Assembly: GCA_030445275.1 (NCBI GenBank)
Contig: JAUCSE010000026.1
Coordinates: 31,072-95,071, forward strand
Length of the DNA: 64,000 nt
Reading direction: 5' to 3'
Origin: Mucilaginibacter sp.
GTDB taxonomy: Bacteria > Bacteroidota > Bacteroidia > Sphingobacteriales > Sphingobacteriaceae
A model generated the notes under the pieces. The model did not search any database, was not told the DNA's origin, and saw only the letters and a list, made by a program, of their open reading frames with translations. The first letter of the stretch is position 1. Each line of letters opens with the position of its first letter. The translations under genes were made by a program, and so were the position numbers. Positions 15,479 through 23,651 of this stretch are shown here, piece after piece.

Positions 15479-15567
15479 TCTAAATCCGAATCTCTAATTT
15501 CTAAATCCTAAACTTTAAATTAAATAAATCCGAACTCGAACATCCGAATTCCGAAATCTCCCAAATT
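15479..15567 (+). repeat. Phrase-like direct and inverted words upstream of the epimerase
   Basis: Repeated words such as TAAATCCGAA, CTAAATCC and CATCCGAATTCCG fill the gap. The block is poor in G on the plus strand. Unlike other blocks it lies upstream of a candidate promoter (15606-15613) rather than against the start codon. Confidence 0.6.
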
Positions 15568-15605
15568 CTTATCTTTTGTTAACGTTCTGATTTTCACAGG
15601 ACCAG

Positions 15606-15613
15606 TACCTTTG
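15606..15613 (+). promoter_or_regulatory. Candidate -7 box of the epimerase gene
   Basis: TACCTTTG matches TAnnTTTG and lies 22 bp before the ATG at 15636. A TTTTG lies about 27 bp upstream, somewhat far for a -33 element. Confidence 0.4.
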
Positions 15614-15635
15614 GTATATACAAAACGAAAAAGAT

Positions 15636-16568
15636 ATGCACACTATATTAGGAGCCGGCGGCCCAGTGGCCAATGCCCTCACCCTCGAATTAATCAATAA
15701 CAACGAAACCGTTCGCTTAGTTAGCCGCAAACCGATACAAATTACATCTCCAAACGTAACCTGGCAAAAAGCCGATCTGTTAAACTACGACGAAGTTTTG
15801 CAGGCATCTATTGGTTCAACAGTAATTTACCTTTGTGCCGGTTTAGTTTATGACGCTGATATATGGCAACAGCAATGGCCTGTTATTATGCAAAACGTAA
15901 TAAACGTAACCAAAGCAACAGGTGCACGCCTTATATTTTTTGATAATGTTTATATGTACGGTCTGGTAAAAAGCTCGATGACCGAAGATACCCCTTACCA
16001 CCCAAGCAGCAAAAAAGGTGAAGTTCGTGTAGGTATAGCCAATACGTTAATGGCCGAAGTTAAAGCAGGCAACATCAGAGCCACTATTGCCCGCGCACCC
16101 GATTTTTATGGTACCGATTCAACCAATAGCTTTGTTGACATGATGGTGCTGAGCAAATACGCTAAAAATGAATCGGCTCAATGGATGGGAGATCCTAATA
16201 CCAAACACAACTATATTTACATCCCTGATGCTGCCAAAGCCGTGTTTATGCTGGGGCAAAATCCGGAGGGTGATAACCAGATCTGGCACCTGCCCACCGC
16301 ACCTGCCATAACAGGTAAGCAGTTGCTGGATATTGCCGCCAGCATTTACAAAGTTAAACCCCGGTACATACGTCTTTACAAATTTATGCTGCGGCTTATC
16401 GGCTTATTTAACAAACTGATAATGGGCATGGTAGAAATGTATTACCAGACCGATCACGATTACATTTTTGACAGCAGCAAATTTGAAAAGGCGTTTAATT
16501 TTAAACCAACCAGTTATGAGGATGGTATAAAGCAAATGTCAGAAACACTATATAAACCATCTTTTTAA
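15636..16568 (+). CDS. NAD-dependent epimerase/dehydratase-family protein
   Basis: Extended or atypical SDR of 310 residues, cytosolic. The N-terminal Rossmann motif is GAGGPVAN (residues 6-13), followed by VSRKP, a dinucleotide-contact region, and the ADLLNYDEVLQAS segment typical of NAD(P)-binding epimerases. The active-site Tyr probably lies in FDNVYMYG, but the usual YxxxK pair is not intact, so catalysis may differ or be lost. The C-terminal part has TKHNYIYIPDAAKA and a helix-rich tail with an IRLYKFMLRLIG stretch. Substrate unknown. It is a single gene with its own candidate promoter and a downstream hairpin. Confidence 0.85.
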   Translation: MHTILGAGGPVANALTLELINNNETVRLVSRKPIQITSPNVTWQKADLLNYDEVLQASIGSTVIYLCAGLVYDADIWQQQWPVIMQNVINVTKATGARLIFFDNVYMYGLVKSSMTEDTPYHPSSKKGEVRVGIANTLMAEVKAGNIRATIARAPDFYGTDSTNSFVDMMVLSKYAKNESAQWMGDPNTKHNYIYIPDAAKAVFMLGQNPEGDNQIWHLPTAPAITGKQLLDIAASIYKVKPRYIRLYKFMLRLIGLFNKLIMGMVEMYYQTDHDYIFDSSKFEKAFNFKPTSYEDGIKQMSETLYKPSF

Positions 16569-16582
16569 TAAAGATATACAGG

Positions 16583-16634
16583 AAACCGGTGGCTATGAAA
16601 AAGCTATTCTGCTTAACTAATAGTTTCCGGTTTT
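16583..16634 (+). terminator. Weak terminator-like hairpin after the epimerase
   Basis: AAACCGG (16583-16589) pairs with CCGGTTT (16627-16633), followed by a T-run. The loop is long (37 nt) but internal AAGCT/AGCTT-type words could shorten it. Confidence 0.4.
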
Positions 16635-16730
16635 AAACCCATGTATTGTATTCTACAATATTACCCTGTGGTAACAATTGATGTGATAATTGCAGCTAAT
16701 TTCAACCTTTATAATTTTATCCTTATTATT

Positions 16731-17552
16731 ATGAAAACCATATTAGCTGCAACCAATTATACAGATCTGGCCGAAAACGCCGTTTCCTGGGCCGCTGGCA
16801 TAGCCCGTTTAAACAAGCATAAAGTAATTCTTTTGAATGATTTCACGATCTCTGTACACGTAGAGAACGCGCGTCTTTCGGCCGAACATGTGGAAGAAAT
16901 GATAGAAGCCAACAGGCTGCTCCTGGAGTCAAAAGCATTATTACTTGCTGATGAATATGGCATCGAAACAGTAGCCAAGGCTACCTTTTCTTTTATAGAG
17001 AATGCCATTAAGGAAGTAGTTGCCGAATATCAACCAGAGTTCATTGTGATGGGCATGGAAGAAAAATCATTAGAACAGGAGCTTTTAGGAAATACCACGA
17101 CATCAATCATCAAAAAGCTGCGTATCCCGGTGTTGGCTGTTCCTGCCCATGTAAAGTTCAGCGTTCCTAAAAAGGTGCTTTTTGCTTGCGATGTACTGAA
17201 CGGGGTTTCTGAGGAGATCCTGGCCCAGGTTAAGGAGGTTGCTTTGGTTACAAAGGCCGAAATAGAAATACTGTTAATTAACCAAACTGTGGAGGAACTG
17301 CAAAAAGCGGGTGCAGATGCGAGCGCGTTAAATCGCATTGACGACGGACTTGAGGGTATTGATTATTACTATAAAAATGTCAAATCCGACTCTATTATAA
17401 ACGGAATAGCCAAAGAGATCAAAAAAATGGGTGCCGACCTTTTAATTATGGTTCCCGAGCAGCACGGCTTTTGGGGCTCCATGGTACACCGTAGCAAAAC
17501 ACGCATCATGGCATCAGGCTTAAATATTCCTTTATATTCAATTCCTGTTTAA
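16731..17552 (+). CDS. Universal stress protein, tandem UspA domains
   Basis: Cytosolic stress-linked protein of 273 residues built of two UspA modules. I chose the ATG at 16731 (MKTILAATNYTDLAENAV), the standard Usp N-terminus; the longer frame adds 30 unlikely residues. The first module ends with a G-x2-G-x9-G-type loop (VMGMEEKSLEQELLGNTTTS), suggesting ATP binding; the second module lacks an intact version (MVPEQHGFWGSMVHRSK). Usp proteins respond to starvation, redox or energy stress; the partner here is unknown. It is a single gene between a hairpin and a repeat-rich gap that precedes the M3 peptidase. Confidence 0.9.
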   Translation: MKTILAATNYTDLAENAVSWAAGIARLNKHKVILLNDFTISVHVENARLSAEHVEEMIEANRLLLESKALLLADEYGIETVAKATFSFIENAIKEVVAEYQPEFIVMGMEEKSLEQELLGNTTTSIIKKLRIPVLAVPAHVKFSVPKKVLFACDVLNGVSEEILAQVKEVALVTKAEIEILLINQTVEELQKAGADASALNRIDDGLEGIDYYYKNVKSDSIINGIAKEIKKMGADLLIMVPEQHGFWGSMVHRSKTRIMASGLNIPLYSIPV

Positions 17553-17647
17553 ATACCCACCAGGGAGCCAGAAAAGATTTCAAGCCCTTAATTACAAAGT
17601 CCGGGAGATGTAAATTTTACACCTTTCGGATTTTTAGCTTTTATTTA

Positions 17648-17702
17648 TTTGCACATCTACATCCATAATCTGCACATTTGCATATACGCATATCTGCACA
17701 TT
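17648..17702 (+). repeat. TGCACATCTGCA-type phrase repeats before the M3 peptidase
   Basis: Tandem imperfect words (TTTGCACATC, ATCTGCACAT, GCATATACGCATAT) end 8 bp before the ATG at 17711. The same words occur in the loop of the inverted repeat at 7527-7689, near 60550, near 61490 and near 62310. The plus strand is poor in G. Confidence 0.6.
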
Positions 17703-17710
17703 GAATAATT

Positions 17711-19414
17711 ATGATCCACAAAAAAACAAGAACATATATCCCGGCTACGCTCGATATTAAATGGAAAAACCTGGAACCTATCTATAAAGAACTGCTTGAT
17801 CGCCCTATCAATTCCGTTGAAGAACTGGAAAAATGGCTACATGATAAAAGTGAACTGGAAGCCGCTTTAGAGGAGGATTTTGCCTGGCGCTATATCCGCA
17901 TGACCTGTGATACCACCAGCGAAGAGCTTTTACAAAACTTCCAGTACTTTGCTACTGAAATTGAGCCCAAAATGGCTCCGTACAGCAACGAATTGAATAA
18001 AAAGCTGGTAGCCAGCGAATGGGTAAATAAGTTAGACAGCGAAAAATACTTCATCTTTTTGCGTGCTGTTAAAAAAGCGCTTGAATTGTTCAGGGAAGAG
18101 AACATTCCGGTACAAACCCAGATACAGGTTGAACAACAAAAGTACCAGTCGATCACCGGCGCCATGTCAATTCATATTGACGATAAGGAATTTACTTTAG
18201 AACAAGCTTCCGTATTTTTAAAAGGAGTTGACCAGGTTAAACGTCATGAGGTTTGGGAAAAGATAACCAAACGCAGGTTACAGGATAAAGATCAGCTGAA
18301 TGAACTGTTTGATCACCTCCGCAAGTTAAGGCATACTGTAGCTACCAATGCAGGCTTTGAAAACTTTAGGGACTATATGTTCCAGGCATTAGGCCGGTTT
18401 GACTATACACCGCAGGATTGCTATGCTTTTCATGCCGCTATTGAAACCGAAATTGTACCCATACTACGCGAACAAGCCGAAAAACGTAGAGAAGCGCTTG
18501 ACCTGCCCGAGTTAAAACCCTGGGATATGGATGTTGATATATCAGGCAAACCTGCCTTAAAACCATTTAACAATGGTAACGAGCTGATCGAAAAATCAAT
18601 CCAATGTTTCAGCAATATTAACCGTTACCTGGGCGAGCGTTTGGAGATCATGAAAGATAATAACCTTTTTGATGTGGAGAGCCGTAAAGGTAAAGCACCA
18701 GGTGGTTATAACTATCCGCTATCAGAAACCGGCGCGCCATTCATTTTTATGAACTCGGCCAATACCTTCCGTGACCTGACTACCATGGTACACGAAGGCG
18801 GGCACGCAGTACACACCTTTTTAACTGCCGATTTGGAGTTAAACGACTTTAAACATTGTCCGTCGGAAGTGGCAGAGTTGGCTTCCATGTCGATGGAATT
18901 GATATCGATGGATAACTGGAACGTATTTTTTGATAACGAAGAGGACCTGAAACGTGCCAAGCGTGATCAGCTTTTTGATGTGCTAAAAACGCTGCCCTGG
19001 GTAGCCGTAATCGATCAGTTTCAGCATTGGATATACACCAACCCTGATCATACCGATGCCGAGCGCACCGAGGCGTGGATCAAGATCTATGAACCATTTG
19101 GTGCTGGCTTTGTTGACTGGAGCGAACACCCGGATGCCGAAGCCAATTTATGGCAAAAACAACTGCATATTTTCGAAGTGCCATTTTACTATATTGAATA
19201 TGGTATGGCCCAATTAGGAGCCATTGCCGTATGGAAAAACTATAAGGAAAATCCTGAAAAAGGTTTGCAGCAATACCTTGATGCCCTAAAATTGGGCTAT
19301 ACCAAAACCATCAAAGAAATTTACGAAACAGCAGGCATCAAATTTGATTTCAGCGCCGCTTATGTAAAGGAACTTGCCAGTTTTGTAAAAGCCGAAATGG
19401 ATAAACTGGATTAA
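17711..19414 (+). CDS. M3-family oligoendopeptidase (PepF-like)
   Basis: Cytosolic zinc metallopeptidase of 567 residues that degrades short peptides. The zinc motif HEGGH is at 361-365 (TTMVHEGGHAVH), and the third ligand Glu lies in PSEVAELASMSMEL near 386-389. Upstream is the family block RKGKAPGGYNYPLSETGAPFI and downstream FYYIEYGMAQLGA, the substrate-binding Tyr-rich segment. No signal peptide. Length and motif order fit oligoendopeptidase F-like members. It is a single gene followed by a strong rho-independent terminator. Confidence 0.95.
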   Translation: MIHKKTRTYIPATLDIKWKNLEPIYKELLDRPINSVEELEKWLHDKSELEAALEEDFAWRYIRMTCDTTSEELLQNFQYFATEIEPKMAPYSNELNKKLVASEWVNKLDSEKYFIFLRAVKKALELFREENIPVQTQIQVEQQKYQSITGAMSIHIDDKEFTLEQASVFLKGVDQVKRHEVWEKITKRRLQDKDQLNELFDHLRKLRHTVATNAGFENFRDYMFQALGRFDYTPQDCYAFHAAIETEIVPILREQAEKRREALDLPELKPWDMDVDISGKPALKPFNNGNELIEKSIQCFSNINRYLGERLEIMKDNNLFDVESRKGKAPGGYNYPLSETGAPFIFMNSANTFRDLTTMVHEGGHAVHTFLTADLELNDFKHCPSEVAELASMSMELISMDNWNVFFDNEEDLKRAKRDQLFDVLKTLPWVAVIDQFQHWIYTNPDHTDAERTEAWIKIYEPFGAGFVDWSEHPDAEANLWQKQLHIFEVPFYYIEYGMAQLGAIAVWKNYKENPEKGLQQYLDALKLGYTKTIKEIYETAGIKFDFSAAYVKELASFVKAEMDKLD

Positions 19415-19434
19415 AAACTTAACCCATAAAGCTC

Positions 19435-19465
19435 AAAGAGCTGCCTTTCGGGCAGCTCTTTTTAT
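19435..19465 (+). terminator. Rho-independent terminator of the M3 peptidase gene
   Basis: A perfect 11-bp stem (AAAGAGCTGCC, 19435-19445, with 19451-19461), 5-nt loop TTTCG and a T-run. A textbook terminator 20 bp past the stop codon. Confidence 0.9.
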
Positions 19466-19597
19466 TAAGGAGCTGGTGAGCTTATACCATGTTTTATTAA
19501 CCCGTATCATTTTGATTATCAATATCATAAAAAGGTCAGAAAACTCACTGGCAAGCATTTATTAAAACTAATTGCCCTTTCATAGGTTTAAATAACT

Positions 19598-20266
19598 ATG
19601 AAAAAGATAATTTTAAGTTTAACATTTATATTGTTTGCCGCTTTCGGTTTTAGCCAAGCGCTTAAGCCGGTAAAAATAGATAGCCTTGTTACGGTATCAT
19701 TACCTAAGGGCTTTACTAAAAAAGATACTTTAGGTCAGCAGATATTTACTGGCTCCAGTAGCATGGGCTATATAGTGGTTATACGTTCTAAAAATGCTCC
19801 CAATAATAAACCATTAGACAAGGAAAGAGACCTGAACCAGGTTCTTAAAACCTATATTGATGGTATACAGAAACAGTCTCGTACCGGCAGCGTAATGTAC
19901 CCGCGTGATACCACCATTGGTACGCTTAAAGCCAAGGTATTTACTCTGCGGATAGATAACAGTGGTTCTACCGGCGAATCTCCGCAGCTAAAGAGCTTTA
20001 TACTGATATACACCCAGGATGTAACCTATACTTTTGAATATAACTACCCTGAGCAAAGGGCAGAATTGGTTAAAGCCGAACTAAATGCATTTTCAAGCTC
20101 GATCAAACTGGCTCCTGACCTGAAACGTAATGATCAATATATATCAAACGCCAAAGGCTTGTCATTTGGTGCCAAGGTAGGCATATATGGTGGTATACCA
20201 CTCGTAATCATTATTATCATGATCACGGTTATCCGCAGAAAAAAAAGATTGGCAGAGGAAGCTTAA
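19598..20266 (+). CDS. Exported, C-terminally membrane-anchored protein of unknown function
   Basis: Unrecognised 222-residue protein. The N-terminus is a signal peptide (MKKIILSLTFILFAAFGFSQ, cleavage near residue 19-21). The middle is a soluble beta-rich domain of about 160 residues with PKGFTKKDTLGQQIFTGSS and YTFEYNYPEQRAELVKAE, reminiscent of lipoprotein-like domains that sample short-chain stress, though no family is claimed. Near the C-terminus one hydrophobic helix (IPLVIIIIMITVI) is followed by a basic RRKKR tail. This implies a periplasm-facing domain anchored in the inner membrane. It is a single gene between two hairpins; no neighbour suggests its job. Confidence 0.75.
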   Translation: MKKIILSLTFILFAAFGFSQALKPVKIDSLVTVSLPKGFTKKDTLGQQIFTGSSSMGYIVVIRSKNAPNNKPLDKERDLNQVLKTYIDGIQKQSRTGSVMYPRDTTIGTLKAKVFTLRIDNSGSTGESPQLKSFILIYTQDVTYTFEYNYPEQRAELVKAELNAFSSSIKLAPDLKRNDQYISNAKGLSFGAKVGIYGGIPLVIIIIMITVIRRKKRLAEEA

Positions 20267-20283
20267 TTGATTTTTAATAACTG

Positions 20284-20383
20284 AAGTCATGCAGAACTTG
20301 TTTCGTCATCCTACATGCTATGCTATAAATCGTATAATGATCAACTTGTCCTGAGGGATCCTGAAACAAGTTCAGGATGACTT
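20284..20383. repeat. Palindromic intergenic element, AAGTCATGCAGAACTTG type
   Basis: Ends 20284-20304 and 20363-20383 are reverse complements at 19 of 21 positions. Roughly 100 bp, lying between convergent genes. The words resemble, but are not identical to, the element at 8557-8629. Confidence 0.7.
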
Positions 20384-20399
20384 TGATCAATATTATTTA

Positions 20400-20432
20400 A
20401 GATTTACGAAGTTTAAAAAACTTCGTAAATCT
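20400..20432. terminator. Bidirectional terminator hairpin
   Basis: A perfect 15-bp stem (AGATTTACGAAGTTT with its complement) with a 3-nt loop lies between the convergent genes at 19598 and 20447. It is AT-rich with no long T-run. Confidence 0.6.
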
Positions 20433-20446
20433 GGTTAAAACGTTGA

Positions 20447-21112
20447 TTATTTACCCAGCGTTTTGATTAACCCCTTGTTCCACTTGCTACTATGTATAAA
20501 TTGCTTACCATCAAGCCAGCTTAACCAAAACACAGTAACTATTACCCCAATCACAGACCCGGCCATCACATCTTCAAAAAAGTGCTGGCTCAAATACATT
20601 CTGGAATAGCCCACTAACAGGGCAACCAATAAGGCTGGTACTCCCCAGCCTTTATTTTTGGATAAATAAGTAATGACCACCGTAGCCGAAAATATAGAAA
20701 CCGTATGGCCCGAAGGGAAGCTATGAAGTAACAAAATATACACTCCTTTAACAAAATGTATATGGCTCAGGTCATGGGCAAAATACGTTTTGGGTCTGGG
20801 AGCATCAAAAATATATTTTAATATTTGAGCCACTATACTGGTTACCGCATAACTGGAAGCCAGCAATAACGCTTTACGATAACTGAACAATGCTACCACA
20901 ACAGATAAAGTAATGGCTGTAACTCCATCGCCAATATCTGTTATGTAAGGCGCTATGGCATCGGCCCAACTACTGTTTAACCCGTTCACCGCATAGTATA
21001 TTTCCTCGCGGGTGTAGAGAAATTTTATAATTAAACAGACACAAAGCACAACCAGATAAAGTATAAAAAACGGCCTTATCCTGTACAAAACATCTTTTAT
21101 ATTTATCTTCAT
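20447..21112 (-). CDS. PAP2-superfamily phosphatase
   Basis: Integral membrane phosphatase of 221 residues from the chosen ATG at 21112 (MKINIKDVLYRIRPFF); 11 further residues in frame look non-coding. The three PAP2 motifs are present: KYIFDAPRPK, the central FPSGHT and SRMYLSQHFFED, whose His residues act as nucleophile and acid on the periplasmic face. About five or six helices surround them. Substrates of such proteins include undecaprenyl diphosphate (BacA-independent recycling) and phosphatidic acid; the sequence does not decide. It is divergent from the amino-acid permease with 80 bp between them, and convergent with 19598. Confidence 0.9.
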   Translation of the reverse strand: MKINIKDVLYRIRPFFILYLVVLCVCLIIKFLYTREEIYYAVNGLNSSWADAIAPYITDIGDGVTAITLSVVVALFSYRKALLLASSYAVTSIVAQILKYIFDAPRPKTYFAHDLSHIHFVKGVYILLLHSFPSGHTVSIFSATVVITYLSKNKGWGVPALLVALLVGYSRMYLSQHFFEDVMAGSVIGVIVTVFWLSWLDGKQFIHSSKWNKGLIKTLGK

Positions 21113-21191
21113 GGCGCAAAATAAGCATATACTTATTGAATGCAAAAAAATGATTATGTTTGAATTGAGTTAGACCAATTAATTAGTTTGA

Positions 21192-23129
21192 ATGTCGAAA
21201 AGTATATTTCGTAAGAAATCTGTAGAAAAAATATTACATGATGTTGAGTGTGGATTTAGTGATAGCGAGCACCCGGGTACTGCAACATCGCAACTCAAAA
21301 AAGAATTAAATGTTAAAGACCTGACTCTCATGGGCATTGCCGCCGTTGTAGGAGCAGGTATATTCTCGACCATTGGCGAAGCATCATTTCACGGCGGACC
21401 GGCGGTTTCCATTTTATTTGTGGTTACAGCGATCACCTGCGGATTTTCGGCACTTTGTTATGCCGAATTTGCATCGCGCATACCCGTTGCGGGCAGCGCT
21501 TACACTTATGCCTATGCCTCTTTTGGCGAGCTGATTGCCTGGATAATTGGTTGGGATCTTTTAATGGAATATGCTATTGGTAATATTGCCGTAGCCATAT
21601 CTTGGAGCGAATATTTTGTAAACCTGCTCGAAGGCTTTAATATCCACCTGCCCAAATACCTCACCATGGATTATGTTTCGGCATTACGTGGGCATGAACA
21701 GGTGCTGCATGCCACTGGCAGTCAGCTGGCCGACATTAGTGATCGTGTAAAGGCGGCAGCGCTGGCCTGGAATACGGCCCCCGGTATTGGCGACTTTAAA
21801 CTGATAGCCAACCTGCCCGCATTAGGTATCGTATTCGTTATCACTTACCTGGTTTACATAGGCATTCGCGAAACAAAAAAAGCGACCAATGCTATGGTTA
21901 TCTTGAAAATAGTAATTGTTGTCGCGGTTATTATTATCGGCTTTTTTTACGTAACACCGGCCAACTGGCACCCATTTATGCCTAATGGCTTTAGCGGTGT
22001 GATGAAAGGTGTATCAGGGGTGTTTTTTGCTTATATAGGTTTTGATGCCATATCAACCACGGCCGAAGAATGTGAAAAACCGCAACGGGATCTGCCCCGC
22101 GGTATGATCTATTCATTAATCATTTGTACCGTGCTTTATATCCTGATAGCGCTGGTACTTACCGGCATGGTGAGCTATAAAGACTTACAGGTAGGCGATC
22201 CGCTGGCGTTTGTATTTGCCAAAGTTGGGTTACATAATATAAGCTATGCTATTTCTATCAGCGCGGTTATTGCAACAGCGAGTGTGCTGTTGATATTTCA
22301 ACTGGGGCAGCCACGTATATGGATGAGTATGAGTCGTGACGGATTGCTGCCAAAAGCATTTTCGCGCATACATCCTAAATTCCACACGCCGGCATTTGCC
22401 ACGGTTGTTACTGGTTTTGTGGTGGCTATACCGGCATTGTTTATGAACCTTACCGAAGTTACCGACCTAACCAGTATCGGTACTCTGTTCGCGTTTGTAC
22501 TGGTGTGTGGTGGCGTACTTTTACTACCTCGCGAAGCTGCGCAAGCAGGCAAATTTCACCTTCCCTATATCAACGGAAAACTCATTATTCCGCTGATAAC
22601 CCTGGTAATATTAGGCTCATGCATTTACTTTAAACCGGCTCCGCAGGTTGAAATGATGCAGTTTAAAAAACTAAAGGAGCGGTCGGCGATAATTGAAAGC
22701 CTGGATGCTGCTGATAACGCGACCCTGGTTAATACCTTTAATACGCTTTACGGCGATCAAAAGGTTAACCCTGCCGGTGCAACCAAATATTTTAAAGATA
22801 TTGAGGAAGATAAATTTGATACGGCACTAAGAGCTACCCCATCTATAAGTGACAGCAAAAAGTATTTCCTGGGTTTTGATGGATTCCTGTACAATTTCCC
22901 TAATTATCTTTTCTTTATTCTGATCATCATCATCAGCTTTTATAGCTTTATCAAAAACTTTTCGCTTATACCTGTATTAGGTTTAATGAGCTGCTTTTAT
23001 TTGATGACCGAGCTTGGCTATACCAACTGGCTCCGCTTTTTAATATGGCTGGTTATAGGATTGGTTATTTACTTTACTTACAGTTATAAAAACAGCGTAT
23101 TAGGGCGGGAAACTAAAGCAGTGGCTTAA
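21192..23129 (+). CDS. APC-family amino-acid permease (CAT type)
   Basis: Inner-membrane amino-acid/proton symporter-like permease of 645 residues. The unwound helix 1 motif appears as GIAAVVGAGIFSTIGEASF (about 48-66), followed by CYAEFASRIPVAGSAYTYAY and WDLLMEYAIG, typical of the cationic-amino-acid-transporter branch of the APC superfamily. A roughly 95-residue polar insert (QFKKLKERSAIIESLDAADN region) interrupts the late helices, and two or three extra helices follow. The substrate cannot be read from sequence. The DUF5655 gene follows 11 bp later on the same strand. Confidence 0.92.
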   Translation: MSKSIFRKKSVEKILHDVECGFSDSEHPGTATSQLKKELNVKDLTLMGIAAVVGAGIFSTIGEASFHGGPAVSILFVVTAITCGFSALCYAEFASRIPVAGSAYTYAYASFGELIAWIIGWDLLMEYAIGNIAVAISWSEYFVNLLEGFNIHLPKYLTMDYVSALRGHEQVLHATGSQLADISDRVKAAALAWNTAPGIGDFKLIANLPALGIVFVITYLVYIGIRETKKATNAMVILKIVIVVAVIIIGFFYVTPANWHPFMPNGFSGVMKGVSGVFFAYIGFDAISTTAEECEKPQRDLPRGMIYSLIICTVLYILIALVLTGMVSYKDLQVGDPLAFVFAKVGLHNISYAISISAVIATASVLLIFQLGQPRIWMSMSRDGLLPKAFSRIHPKFHTPAFATVVTGFVVAIPALFMNLTEVTDLTSIGTLFAFVLVCGGVLLLPREAAQAGKFHLPYINGKLIIPLITLVILGSCIYFKPAPQVEMMQFKKLKERSAIIESLDAADNATLVNTFNTLYGDQKVNPAGATKYFKDIEEDKFDTALRATPSISDSKKYFLGFDGFLYNFPNYLFFILIIIISFYSFIKNFSLIPVLGLMSCFYLMTELGYTNWLRFLIWLVIGLVIYFTYSYKNSVLGRETKAVA

Positions 23130-23140
23130 ATAGTTCAATC

Positions 23141-23554
23141 ATGTGGACATGCCCAATATGTAACCGTGAATTTGCCAACATCAACCAGGTTCATTCCTGT
23201 CGTGAGCGCAATCTGGGCGATTTTCTGCAGGGAAAATCAGCATATACCATTGAGTTATTTGATCATTTCATCACTGAATATCTACAAATAGCGCCCATTA
23301 AAGTATATCCCACTAAAAGTATGATAGCGCTGGGAGCTCGGGTAAACTTTGCCTACATTATACAATTAGGCAAAAATTTTATTGATGTGGTATTTCCCTT
23401 TAATGAGATCTATAATGATAACCTTTGCTTTACCAAAATAAAAACTGTACCGGGCACCAATGATCATAACCATCACTTCAGGATGTACTTTAAAGATGAC
23501 CTCAATGACGAGGTTAAAAAGTATATGAAAATGGCTTATGAAAAGGGGAAGTAA
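23141..23554 (+). CDS. DUF5655 protein with N-terminal zinc-finger-like motif
   Basis: Small cytosolic protein of 137 residues. The start (MWTCPICNREFANINQVHSC) has a C-x2-C...H-x-C spacing resembling a zinc ribbon or finger. The rest matches the DUF5655 type fold (YPTKSMIALGARVNFAYIIQLGKNFIDVVFPF, then GTNDHNHHFRMYFKDDLNDEV), a family of unknown function. It starts 11 bp after the permease stop and is probably cotranscribed, but nothing in the sequence links it to transport. A relic of a palindromic element follows. Confidence 0.8.
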   Translation: MWTCPICNREFANINQVHSCRERNLGDFLQGKSAYTIELFDHFITEYLQIAPIKVYPTKSMIALGARVNFAYIIQLGKNFIDVVFPFNEIYNDNLCFTKIKTVPGTNDHNHHFRMYFKDDLNDEVKKYMKMAYEKGK

Positions 23555-23598
23555 GACGAAAGCCCTCCTCGGTGAATACAAAGCATATTACCCCAACA

Positions 23599-23628
23599 CG
23601 TCATTGTGAGCGTAGCGTGGCAATGACA
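23599..23628. repeat. Relic of the CGTCATTG...CAATGACG palindromic element
   Basis: A 30-bp remnant with GTCATTG and CAATGAC ends and only a short GAGCGTAGCGTGG centre. It is probably a shortened or distant member of the family at 12593 and 38180. Confidence 0.55.
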
Positions 23629-23651
23629 TATATTTAAAACAAAAAGACTCT

